From Pinus tabuliformis (taxonomy: Eukaryota > Streptophyta > Pinopsida > Pinales > Pinaceae): a DNA stretch of 64,000 bases. Made by a program: the position numbers and the translations under genes. Shown here in pieces: positions 23,975 to 35,232 of the stretch. The notes beneath the pieces are model-generated. The model was not told the DNA's origin and searched no databases. It saw only the letters and a program-made list of their open reading frames with translations. The stretch lies in NCBI GenBank assembly GCA_031772625.1, contig CM062820.1, forward strand, positions 84,860,069-84,924,068. Direction: 5' to 3'. Every line of letters starts with the position of its first letter. Positions within the stretch are counted from its first letter, which is position 1.

Positions 23975-24484
23975 GTCGGGTCCTATTTCTGGTGATTCTA
24001 TAATTTGGAGAGATTGGACCGGTCTGTTATTTGGATTGGGGTTGGGTTGGGCTGGGAGTTATGGTCTCAGATTAGACTGGGGATTTTGTTGTAAGGCTGG
24101 CAGTGTAGGTTGAGGGAGCGGAATAGTTCCTATTGGTTGATGCATCGGTCTCTGCCAGTTTGTTTGCCAGGTTGAACTTTGTGAAGTAGGGGAGTCCATT
24201 GTGGAGGTTATGGGCTACTTTTCCAATATGGTGGAGTGTAAGAGAAATTTGGCCAACCAGATTGGCTTGCCTGATTCAGCCACAGGTTTGAAGAAGGAAA
24301 CAACTGTGGTGACAAGTTTGGAAATGGAGGTTGGGATTGACTTTGCCACATATTATATTGTTGAGCATTATATTGTGGGAGCTGAAAAGAAGAAGTTGGG
24401 TCTGAAAACATACTAGATTGTCTCGGCTGCCACTAACGATGCTGGTTGATCAAGTACACCGATTCTAGTTCTTCTTCCGCTTCC
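23975..24484 (-). pseudogene. Gag-Pol junction of element B, Pro/Gln/Ser-rich
   Basis: Broken frames contain a low-complexity stretch (QYNAQQYNMWQSQSQPPFP near 24360, then PNFSYTPPYWKSSP) typical of the segment between the zinc knuckle and protease. Several stops and frame changes prevent a confident single reading. The related element D has a His/Pro-rich equivalent at 29873-30247. Confidence 0.5.
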
Positions 24485-25961
24485 TTATATACCGCTTTCA
24501 ATCCAGGAAGTGAGGGACAACTCTGTAAGGTGATCTTTTGTACAGATGGCGCATGTTTGGACTGTATCCAGTGGACATTCCTTGTGACTATGCTTTTTCC
24601 TGCATCGGGGACAGAAGATCGCCAAATTCTGTTCTGCCTCCATTTGCTTCTGTTTAGCCTGCATAATATCAAGTTGTGTAGTTAGTGTCCCCAGGATATC
24701 AGTTTTAAAATTTTCCAATAAATTTCCAATTTCTACCCGTGTTACTCCTTCTGTTGAAATTTTATTATCTCTTACAAACCGATCATGTTTTGTCGGTTTT
24801 ACTCTTGTGCTACCTCTCGAGCTCCTGATACATAAATCAATAATGTCAGCAAAATTCTCTTGATAAATATCCCCTTTTCCCATGATGTTTAATGTTTCAA
24901 TCCATTGTTCCTTCATGCCCCTTATCAATGCAGTTTTTAACACATTATCAGGTAAAGGTAGTGATGCATAAGGAGATCTTTGTAGATTGTACTGGAAACG
25001 TTCCACATACTCCTCTAATGTTTCATTCGGTCTAGCTGTCATTTGGAATATTTCATCCTTCAATTCTCTAGACCTGCAATAATCCTGATATTTTTTTAAG
25101 AAAGATTCTTTCATTTGATCCCAGTTATTTATAACCCCACCACCTAATCCCATGAACCATCTTAAAGCAGCCCCTTTTAATGTAGAGGGAAATAATTTCA
25201 GTTTCTGGGGGTCGGTGGTGTAATCATATCCCCTGCACAACACATCAAATTCAAATAAAAATGCATCCGGGTCTTCCGATGTGAGACTGTGGAATGTAGG
25301 GATATGTTGAAGAGGGATTGCTTTCATAGGCGCATTTGCTGCAGAATCCACTATAGGGTATTGTAATGTAGAGGTTTGAGTGTTTGGCTGATTCTGAGCC
25401 ATAGGGTCGAATATATGCCAATAACCTTTTGGGATATCTAGGAGGGTATTCCTAGGTTGAGAGGGAATGGCTTTGACAGGGATAGTTTTCATAGCACTTC
25501 CTCTATCTGGGATAATGAGAATGCCTGATGTCTGAGGAGATTGGGTTCCTTCAACAATGATTTTTGCAGCACTCCCTTTATCTGGGCTATTTAATGGCTA
25601 ATTTGTTCCAATTGGAGATCTTGGTTCCTTAGTTTCCCCTGTTTCTCCTTCTCCTCCACAAAGATTGCTAAAATTCCCTTCCTGCAATAGTTCTGGAGTA
25701 GAATTTTCAATTTCTTGAAAGTCCTGCTCTTTAGTTTGACTATGCACCTTAGCAAAGGCTATAGATGGTGATCCTGTGGCCTGAAGGGAACTAGTAGGCT
25801 GCTTATAAATGATTTTCCTGGGTCCTACTGATGACTGAGATTCTGCTTTCTTGTAGATTTCATCTATGAAGGTCGTTCGGCCAAGGGTCACTGGCCCCTT
25901 AGCTTTTTCAGGCTTGGGTGGAGGTTTGATATCATTTTTCCGGTTTTTTCTTCTTAGTCAT
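24485..25961 (-). pseudogene. Gag of element B
   Basis: From a likely ATG at 25961 (MTKKK, one frameshift near 25935) the frame runs through an acidic N-terminus and an in-frame TAG near 25598. It then enters a clear capsid domain: FEFDVLCRGYDYTTDPQKL, LFPSTLKGAALRWFMGL and LEEYVERFQYNLQRSP. A zinc-knuckle-like pair follows (CPRCRKKHSHKECP and CAICTKDH). The protein would form the particle and bind element RNA. The Gag of D at 28931 is clearly homologous, sharing LKGATLRWFMSLGG and YIDRFQYNLQ. Confidence 0.92.
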
Positions 25962-26146
25962 GCACTCAAATGAACTACTAAATTCTATTCAAACAAAGCA
26001 ACAACAAATCTGTTAGGAAAGCGAACAGAGGAGTAGGGCTTTTACATGCTCCATACGCAGGTTCTTACCTTCCGTTTTTAAAATCCAACTCTTCCCTAGC
26101 AGGTTCGTACACTACTCTACAAAAAAGGACAAATGGCTACACTCTT

Positions 26147-26164
26147 TCCCCGGCAACGACACCA
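26147..26164 (-). other. Primer-binding site of element B
   Basis: The minus strand reads TGGTGTCGTTGCCGGGGA, 3 bases after the 5' LTR. It is one mismatch from the complement of the plant tRNA-Asp 3' end. Confidence 0.9.
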
Positions 26165-26167
26165 AAA

Positions 26168-27869
26168 TGTAGGGCTATAAAAAGGGTCTCTTTCACCTCT
26201 AATTACCTCACATTAATATGTCAATCCGGGAGCGTTTTGTTATTTCAAAGAGTGTCTCAGCCTGAGGCTATCATTTGTCAGAGTAATGCTAGTAGTACAA
26301 CGTTCAGAAATACAAGAGTAAACGGATGCTTGTCAACAACTAAGCTACTTCAAAAGAGTAAATAACACACTTAGAAAACTAGGCAACTTATCAGTCAAGG
26401 ATTCGGCAACGGTAACCCATCCCTTTGGAAACTGATGGAAAGGAAATTAGAGAACAAACCACGGGTCTGGGAGCCAGACAGTAAATTTCGAGGCTCACTA
26501 TAGCCTTAGATCGTCTCCCACACCAAAACAACAAATGCTAGTAAATGGAACGGCAGATAAGAAAATGGAACGGCAAATAAGAAATCAAACAGCAAATCTA
26601 GAACGGAACAACAATTCTGAAATGGAACAGAAATTCTTAAAAGGAACAGCAGCTAAACAACTAAGTCTCTCAAGCAGTAATCAAACTTAATATACTAACT
26701 CAAATGCATTAATCGTAATCAAACAACAATCTTTCACTCTTTAAGGCAGATCAAACAACACACACTAATGGAACAGCACTGATTACTGATAAGTTAAGGA
26801 ACAGCGCTTGGAAACCATGTACGCACACAACACACGTAACTAGTAATCTGATCTAAGCATCAGTCCCAACCAAAAGGAATACGACTGCATTTCAAAATGA
26901 AACAACATTGCTTCTGAATCCAACAATCGTAAAGAACACAACTTTCAAGATGAATCCTGTAACATGAATGTACAACATAAAAGCTCTGTAATAAAATAGT
27001 AACAATATTCGATTAAGACTAATAATATTCAATCAACTCTGAAAGGAACAGTAATATGATGTAGATTCAATACAATAGTTTTGTCCGTAGCAATCTTAAT
27101 GAATTAATCTTAACAGAGCATGTGATGTAAACTTATAAAGCATATAAGATTACCAAATAACGATGATAAGCAAATCACGCAGAAATCAAATCGTAATAAT
27201 ACAGAAGCAAGTGTCCTCTGGGGCCAGGCCCTTAGCCTCCAAGGGTACACCTCTTGAGGTTAATCCAGATGTAGAGATGAAATAATCACCAAGTTTGTAT
27301 TAATGCATGAAACAAAATTACAATGAACCAGTTCTTATCGAGACTCGATGATCAAAGTTTTGATCTTAACAGAAATTACATAAAAGCATAATCATGTCGA
27401 ACTCCTCCCCGAGCTAACAATGATGTCCCTTTTATATGGGTGACGGCGGAGATGTCTAAGTATAAAAATAGACAAAGAAGCGATCCCTTAGGATCAAGGA
27501 TCCTGAGGGATTCGTCGAACCGTTAATCCTTAATCATCTCTTTTCCCTCCTATGCCGAGCTGGTGTCTTCACCTCCTTTTCAGGGCCGATTTGCTTTGAT
27601 CTGCTTAGCCTTGTTTACATTCGTTCTCCCGTCAAAGGGATAGTGGTTACTTCGTCCTTGTCATTTCCTTTGGAACAACAACTCCTTGTTTTCACCCCTT
27701 CCTCCACGAGGGAATGACAATTGTCAGCGGTTAAGTCTTGCATACTAATCCCACATGTTTTGTTATAATTCTTTATCGTTTTCCAAGTTCATGATGCAAA
27801 AAGGTTTACAAGTTCTACTGAAAAGCCACTGAAAAGATCATCAAAAACATACCTTTTTAGTACTCCACA
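26168..27869 (-). repeat. 5' LTR of element B
   Basis: It is the partner of 13190-14891 at a constant offset of 12978 with no net length change. The TATA box is at 27430-27436 (minus strand). The following ACTGC at 27870-27874 is the second copy of the target duplication. Confidence 0.95.
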
Positions 27870-27874
27870 ACTGC

Positions 27875-28567
27875 GCTGTCCATTTCAGAATCCGTTGTTC
27901 ATCTTTAGCTGCGATTGCTGTTCATTTAATAACTACAATTATAAATGTGATTTTCGTTGCTTTAATACCTGCGATTAATGTTCATCCTTCTAGATTAAGA
28001 TTGTTAATTCAGTTACACTTGCAGTTGCTGTGTATTTCTATTTAATTAGCTTTGCTGTTCAGTTTTCCAATAGATTTAGTTGTTGTTCCTTTTCTGCAAG
28101 GATTTGATTTCGCCTTTTAACAGTTATTGCAACAAGTGTGGTTTAGTGATCATTTCCAATTGATTTATCATTTCCAGTTATTTGCTTTAGTGTGGAATGT
28201 AAGATCAAAAACTGTAAATGGCATTGGTTATCGCTACCTAAGTTTTCAGATTGTGGATGTTGCCTATGATTGATTTTCATTTGCATCAGTTTACAGGGGA
28301 GAGAGTTATCATTACTGAGTCCTCTACTGATGATTGTTTGAGTGAATGATTTAATTACAGAGCATTTGAGTTTCTTGCTATTCTGGTTAGATTTTGTTTC
28401 CAGCATTTATTTACTTCTGCATTTTAAGCACTATACCGCAAAAAAATACTCTTGAGTAAATGACCGCCTCAGATTGAGTACACTCTTGAAATAAAAAAAT
28501 CGTCCCTGGGTTGACAATTAACGTGAAGATAATTAGGGATTAAAAAGACACCTTTTATCGCTCAAAA
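27875..28567 (+). repeat. 5' LTR of D, right part
   Basis: It continues the D LTR exactly where 13189 left off, judged against 36370-37063 (CTGTCCATTTCAGAATCCGT versus CTATCCATTTCAGAATCTGT). It ends CTCAAAA where the 3' LTR has CTCAACA, directly before the primer-binding site. Confidence 0.93.
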
Positions 28568-28570
28568 TTT

Positions 28571-28588
28571 TGGCGTCGTTGTCGGGGA
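28571..28588 (+). other. Primer-binding site of element D
   Basis: It reads TGGCGTCGTTGTCGGGGA, a tRNA-Asp-type site of the same class as B and C, 3 bases after the LTR end. Confidence 0.9.
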
Positions 28589-28930
28589 GAGTGTAGCCAT
28601 TTCTAAAGAGTAGTGTGCATCTGATGAGTGCCTGTTAGGAAAGAATTGGGTATTAAAAATGGAAGGTAAGAACCTGCGTATGGAGCATGTAGAAGCCCTG
28701 CTCCCTCGCCTACTTTCCAACAGAATTGTTAAAGAACTTAGGGTAGAAATAAATGTTTGAATTTCTGTGTGAATGACTAAAAAAAAAAATAGAAATTTTG
28801 AAAAACAAATCTCATGATTTCACTCAAGTGGTGATGTAAGCACCACCCATTTCACTAACCAATTGACAGGAACATTTGAAGAAGGAGCCTCGAAGAAACA
28901 CATGAAGAACATTTTCTATTATGGTAAGAA

Positions 28931-30247
28931 ATGGCTCACAATTCTACTTTTGAATTTCCTATCAAAGATCTAGGAGGAGTGACACAAATGCACATAATTC
29001 CCCCATCTTCTCTACCAAATTTTCATGGTTTAGCAAATGAAGATCTAGATACATTATTATTTGAGTTTGAAATACTTTGTAGAATATATGATTATTGTAC
29101 TAATGATCAAAGGTTGAAAGTGTTTCCTCTTACTCTAAAAGGAGCAACTCTCCGATGGTTCATGAGCCTAGGTGGGAACTGCATCCAAACATGGGAGGAC
29201 ATGAAGAACATATTATTGAAGAAGTACCGGGGCTATTGCAAGGACAATGAAGATATTTTCGCTATGATACAAGGGGAAGATGAAAACTTGGAGGACTATA
29301 TAGATCGATTTCAATACAACCTTCAAAAATAAAAACATAAGCATTTGGAAAAAGAGATCTTAAAAACACTCCTTAAAGGAATCAAAGATAAATTTTTAAA
29401 ACTCTTAAATCTGATAGGAAAAGGTGATGTTTTTCAGTTGTCATATGATGATTTTTGTGAATTGTGCATAAGGTATTCAAGAGGAATCTCCAAGGCTGGT
29501 AAGAAATCTAGAGACGTTTGTTCTTTCTTTTCCAAATCTGCTACAAGAACAAGAGACATAAGAGCTGAAATCAATGATTTATTTGAACATTTTAAAATTG
29601 ATTTTATTAGCTCTCTAAGTGCAAAATTGGTTGCTTTGCAGGTTCAGAAAAATCAAGAATTTGATGAAGTGTTTTTCCCTCATGACCGAAAGGAGCATCC
29701 CATAGATAGTTGTTCTTCGTTATCTAGGATGGAAGTATCATTTCAAAGAGATGAGGAAGCTGCAATAAGGTCAAAACCATGGAAATCATGGCCTATAGGT
29801 ATGGTTCAAAACACTTCTTCTCCATTCTCTTACTTGCATAATCCATTATGGAATACTAATGTGTTAGGATAGCCATGTCAATCTCAATATAACCACCATC
29901 AATCTTGTCTACAAATTTGGCATGGTTCACCTTATGATTACATGAATACTCTCCCACATCTTGTAGCACAAGCACATCATCCATATTCTCCACCATATCT
30001 TCCACAACATCTTGCTTTCCCATCAAAATCATCCGCTCAACCCAATCAACTGCATCATCAAAATGCTCCATTCCGTACAAAATTTCCTACTCAACTCATT
30101 CCACACCCTCACCATATAAACCAATACAACATGCTTACAGTGTTGAACTACAAAATTTACCTGCCCTTCCCACCCATTCTATCTCACATGCGCCATTTGA
30201 AAAAACTTACAATGAGATTTAGAATGTTTCAAATTCAAAGATTGTAG
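28931..30247 (+). pseudogene. Gag of element D
   Basis: One frame starts at an ATG (MAHNSTFEFPIKDLGG) and holds a capsid domain matching that of B: LFEFEILCRIYDYCTNDQRL, FPLTLKGATLRWFMSLGG and LEDYIDRFQYNLQK. Stops occur after NLQK (near 29332), at 29872 and at 30247. The zinc-knuckle region is degenerate (FPHDRKEHPIDSC). A His/Pro-rich tail (HHPYSPPYLPQHLAFPSKS) ends it. This is the only recognisable protein gene of D. A further open piece at 30253-30552 (FSLHQQAILKAQELHDMMA) may be an out-of-frame continuation. Confidence 0.88.
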
Positions 30248-30552
30248 AAGCTATGGAAGAAAATGAGTTTTCTTTTAGTTTGCATCAACAAGCCATTTTA
30301 AAAGCTCAAGAACTTCATGATATGATGGCTATGGGAAATCAAGAAAGTAGAGGATATATTGAAGATTGGTTTCACTCCAACATTTGTTTGCAGCATCACT
30401 CCATACTGCAACAATTTTTGACACCATTTTTTCAAGGGAAGTTGGCTTCTCATACCCTAATATTCATTAATATGCAATTTTCAAATTTGGGTATGTGCAT
30501 ACTTGAAGCCTTGTTTCAAAAATGGTTCCACTCAAAGTATTCTTATACGTAA

Positions 30553-32109
30553 TCATATTCATTTTTCAAATCAAGTAGGTTAGTGTAAAAAATAAATAAA
30601 TAAATAAGGACATAAATAAATGCATTTTGTTTTTTATGTAAAACTAGGTCCTTTTCGTTGCAACACATTGTGAAAATCAACATCGGTGATAAAAAAAAAA
30701 AATTATTCATTTGTATATGTAGATGAATTATAATATAAATAATAGTTCTACAAACACTCATATTCATTTTTATCACCAACTTGGAAAAAATGCTTCAATA
30801 TCATATTTTTTTGGCTTGCGGGCTTGATGAAAATTCTGAAAACACAATCGGGACAGTCATGTTTTGAGGGACCAAAAGGGAATATTTTTAAAATCTATTT
30901 CTCTAATAATTAGCCCTTTCTGTCTAATTTTCAACCCAATTTGAATCACTCAATTTGGATTTGAAACGAAAAAACTAGAACCAAAACATTGACAGGGTGT
31001 CTAGTAGGCAGCTCAGGAACACAGACGGGACAGTCCATTTTGGAAGGACTAAATGACCATATTTTTAAACCCTGTTTCTATGGTAGATTCCCCTATGAAT
31101 CTAGTTTACAAGGAAATTGGAATCACTCATTTTTGATATTGTATGGGGAAGTTATGATCAAAATACTGACTGTCTATTGTAAATCAGCACCATTAAAACT
31201 TTGTCTTTCTGGTTGTTCCTTAGAGTATTTGACCTATCAATTCTTCTTGTTTTCAAAACCTATTTCTATTGGAGATAAATAAATGAATCTAATTTCATTT
31301 TAAATTTTAATCATTCGAATCAGACATCAAACAAAGAATCTATACCTAAAGTATCCACTGTTGTTCTAAGTGGAGTAATCGAAAATGACTCTGTTATGTA
31401 GGTTGTTATAACTAAAATTGACATATCATATCATTGAATTTTTAAAAATTATTTGTATTGGAGATACACCTTTGAATTAGCTCTCATATAGCTTTGGAAT
31501 CACTCAATTTGGACGAAAAACAAAGAATTTGTGATTAAAACACTGCTGGTTAGTATGGTCGACCACTGCTCTTCCGCAGCTGACAAATAAATTTTACTTT
31601 GTTATTTTCTCAATGGATTTGTTATACATAGTAACTACTTGTTATTTTTTTTCATAATTCTTGGATTGGGGAGCCCGATCACCTCTCTTTCTCCATGATT
31701 TAATGTTTTATTGTAGGTAGACACTTGTTTTTTTGCAGGTCCTAGGAGAAAAAGAAGGTTAATTTATGGACGAGTGATTTTTGAAAGACATTTTAATGAA
31801 ACAAGGGAATTTCATCCAACTCATTACCCAACGGATTCATAATAGAAGAAATGAAGAATTTATTTCCATTTGAAGATTCATGTATTGTCACTGCTGCGAA
31901 AACATTTTTCAAAGAGATCATTTTTTTTACATAATACATAGCTGTTATAACTTAATTTATTTATTTTCATACTGTTTTTAAATAAAATGTTGTTTCTTTT
32001 TTTTATTTCTCTTATATTTTGTGTTCAGGTGTTGCTTCCTTCAAATTGTAACCCATCCTCAGCATCAATGCCGCGAACAGCTAATTTGTTTTTTTGCATA
32101 CTTGCATTT
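30553..32109 (+). other. Non-coding region of D with about four diverged tandem repeats
   Basis: No gene is seen. From about 30830 to 31560 there are about four diverged units of roughly 177-185 bp. Recurring phrases are CGGGACAGTC (30849 and 31026), a TTTTTAAA(A/C)..TATTTCTAT block, GGAATCACTCAATTTGGA (or similar) and an AAACACTGAC-type end. The strand bias is AT-rich. No polymerase domain occurs anywhere in D. Confidence 0.55.
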
Positions 32110-32790
32110 TATGATTGTGCATTTTGTTGTTCCTTTTCGAAGGAATAACACTTCTACATTTTGCTGTTACTTTTCAAAGGAACAACACTTTCGCACTTTT
32201 GCTGTTCCTTTCCGAAGGAACAACACTTCTGCATTTTTTTTGTTCCTTTCCCAAAGAACAGCACTTCTGCACCTTCATACTTTTGAAGTTCCTTTCCGAA
32301 GGAACAACACTTCTGCGCTTTCACACTTTGTTGTTCCTTTCCGAAGGAATAGCACTTCTACACTTTCATACTTTTGTTGTTCCTTTCCGAAGGAACAACA
32401 CTTCTGCACTTTTACATTTTTGTTGTTCCTTTCCGAAGGAACAACACTTCTGAATTTTCACACTTTTGTTGTTCCTTTTTGAAGGAACAACACTTCTGCA
32501 CTTTCACATTTTTGTTGTTCCTTTCCGAAGGAACAACACTTTCACATTTTTGTTGTTCCTTTTCAAAGGAACAACATTTTCACATTTTTTGTTGTTCCTC
32601 TTAGGGAACAACACTTTTTCACATGCATTTTTTTGTTGTTTCCTGCAGGGAACAACACATTTTCATGTGTATTTTTGATTTTTGTCATGCATTTTCTTTG
32701 TTGTTCCCTACAAGGAACAACACTTTTTTTTTTTGAGTTTTTTTGCTATTCCTTTAAAGGAGCAACACTTTGGGAGTATTTTAGAGAGCA
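32110..32790 (+). repeat. Hairpin-repeat array of element D
   Basis: About 15 units carry TTGTTCCTTT, a 2-4 base loop and AAGGAACAAC, then a spacer such as ACTTCTGCACTTTCACACTT. Unit length varies from about 30 to 50 bp and the units degrade toward 32790. In transcript sense the arms are the same as in the array of B (19960-19430). Open frames through the array give Phe/Cys-rich repeats and are not taken as genes. Confidence 0.9.
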
Positions 32791-35232
32791 ACTCTTCATT
32801 CCTCTTGTGGGATTATTCCTAGTTCATGTCAACCAAATTTTACTGATTCCCTTTCATGGCATGAAGTACACTACTTTTATGAGGACAAGAATTATGGATT
32901 CTATTGAAGCGAGTTAATATCATTCACGTTATGATCTTTAACATGATAACTCCTTAATGATAGATTCTTTTCAAAAGGGACACAATTATTTATATACTAC
33001 TTTACTGCATTGTTTTCTGCTGTACATGATACTAATTGATCATCTTAATACCATGTTGGTTCCTCCTTTCCTGGTTATAATCTTCTCTGTCTGTAATAAA
33101 TGAGATTATGGGTATATTTTTTTCTATTGACATGTTCAACTTCTTCCACCATCCCTTCTCTTAGGGAGTACGCATCCTCCTTCTTCTTATCATAAAAATG
33201 TGTAATAACAACAAAATTTTGTTCACAGATGGAGGATAGGGGGTATCATTACGAGATAGCCTACCATGTTCATAAGGTTGTAACAAATGACATTCCCACT
33301 ATGGCCACCACACCAGGGTTATGATCCATTAGATAGCCAAATTATCCTTGGAACATGAGGTCTCATCACTAGCCGGCCTGATCACTTTTGCTACATCCCA
33401 GTGAATGGTAATGTGGTTATCTGGTTACCACGCCAGCACACTGATCTCTTCTGTAGAACAACGCTAGAATTTTCCATTTATAAATTGACGATCCTGGCTC
33501 ACAAGGGTTAGAAAGCAACCCTGCCGAGGCTATGGACACCTACTGGCAGCAAAGGCTCTACTTATGGTATTGAATTTATATCTTATCGTAAATTATTACT
33601 ATAATACCCTTTTCTTATTTTTTCTTTTTATCAGAGAAGTTATTTCCTTAATTTTTTCCCTATTTTGAACCTTTATGCATGAGAAATTATTTTCTGATCA
33701 ATCACATCATTTCTCAGCTAGAATACTGTCAGCAAGGCATCTTTTTGGCATATTGCTATCCTTTTTCTTTTTCGCATAACTTATCATCAATCCAAAGCGT
33801 CCTATCTTTTATTCATAACTGTTGTTACACACTCTGCTCTCATTATAACCATAACTCTCTTCATCCTATCATTGATATGTGTACTCTGCTTCGTTTACTG
33901 TTGTATTGTTTATTCCCTTGCCTTGTCATCAGCACAACACCTTTCATATGCTTTATGGTCATGGAATCCCTTTTCCAATTGGAGGGGGGAATGTTTGCAT
34001 TATGGGATAGCATGCAATATGATTACTGCACTCTGCCATAACTTGTTGATTTGACAAAATATTAGTATTGTATTACAAAAGTTTTTCTGGTTGAAATTTT
34101 TGCATGCATCTTAATTTGTTGCTATTCAAAACTAACACTATGGATTCAAGAACATTGTATACAAAATAGTGATTTGTTTACAGGAGAACAACAACTATGT
34201 GGGGGAAACTTCAAAAAATGCCAGTACATATATGTCATTTCACATTTTTCTTTTTGGATGTAAAACTTGAGGTAAAAATAGCATAATTTTCTAATTTATT
34301 ACGAATTTAGGAGAATTTCATGAAAATCCATTGAGAATTATTTATCATCATTCATTCCATAGCTTTACCACTTCCCATTTTTTAGCGGCATATCATCTTT
34401 CAGTTTGAGGAAGTGTTGCTTTCATTCATTTTTTTCTTATGACCATGTCATTCATATTCTTTATCATCCATTGCTATTCTCATTCATTCTCAACCCCTCC
34501 CTTATTCCATATTGTTTTACACCAAGCATAGAATTCAAGAGATGGTAGCAACCACCTCAATTTTTTTCTAGCATTGCATGAGGGCATGCTAATTCTTCAA
34601 AGAGGAGGAGGAATTGCTACGCATGATGGATGTTTTCTACTTTCTTTCTCATTTAAGGCATACAATTTCATTTTTACACAGTGCAGAAATTGATTTCCAC
34701 ATATTTTTAAAACTATGAACTCAATTCTTGTGATCTCTGGAAAATACAGACGTATTATTAAAATACACAAACCCAGATAATTTCAAGTTAAATTAGTTCA
34801 TAAAATTTCAGAAATCGTGCACTCTCATCTACAGCCATTTTTCTTATATCTCATGATCCGTGCATCAAAATGATTTGATTTTTGGATCATAGAAGCATTA
34901 ATATAGTAGAATTCTACTTGCAAAATTTCAACAAAATTTGGTTTGATGGTTAATGAAGGTTGTTGTCACTCATATCATATTTTGCTGCAACTTCATATGC
35001 ACATAACTTGAACGTCAGTGTAAAAATTGTTATGCCTTCATCAAGATTGCTAAAATTGAATATTCATTAATTAAGGAAGAATTCATTTGTTCTATCCATT
35101 TCATGATCTGGGATGAACAAATTTTTTATTGCTTGGTTAACACATGGGTTTTGTCTTTGGGTTGCATGAGGACATGCAATATATTTAGTTTTTTGTTGTA
35201 TGAGGATATGCAATATATTCAGATTGGGGGTG
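32791..35232 (+). other. Non-coding 3' region of D, with module shared with B and polypurine tract
   Basis: The segment 33235-33560 matches the minus strand of B at about 18925-18570. The remainder is AT-rich and has short frames only (the longest, at 33679-34041, has no recognisable domain). Just before the 3' LTR, AGATTGGGGGTG at 35221-35232 is the polypurine tract. Confidence 0.7.

Larger units (their letters stand above)
13190..27869 (-). mobile_element. Full-length autonomous-type LTR retrotransposon B (Ty3-type)
   Basis: It has two 1702-bp LTRs (13190-14891 and 26168-27869) with termini TGTAG/CCACA on the plus strand, and the target duplication ACTGC at 13185-13189 and 27870-27874. In element order: 5' LTR, tRNA-Asp-type primer-binding site, gag, protease, reverse transcriptase, RNase H, integrase, a hairpin-repeat array, an extra ORF in the envelope position, polypurine tract and 3' LTR. 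Its length is 14.7 kb. The LTRs differ at roughly 20-25 positions in the first 450 bp by eye, more than those of element E, so B is the older insertion. Confidence 0.96.

Noticed and set aside
32021-32917. Overlapping repetitive Phe/Cys-rich frames in element D
   Set aside because: They are the same hairpin-array effect as in B, and the frame changes from unit to unit.
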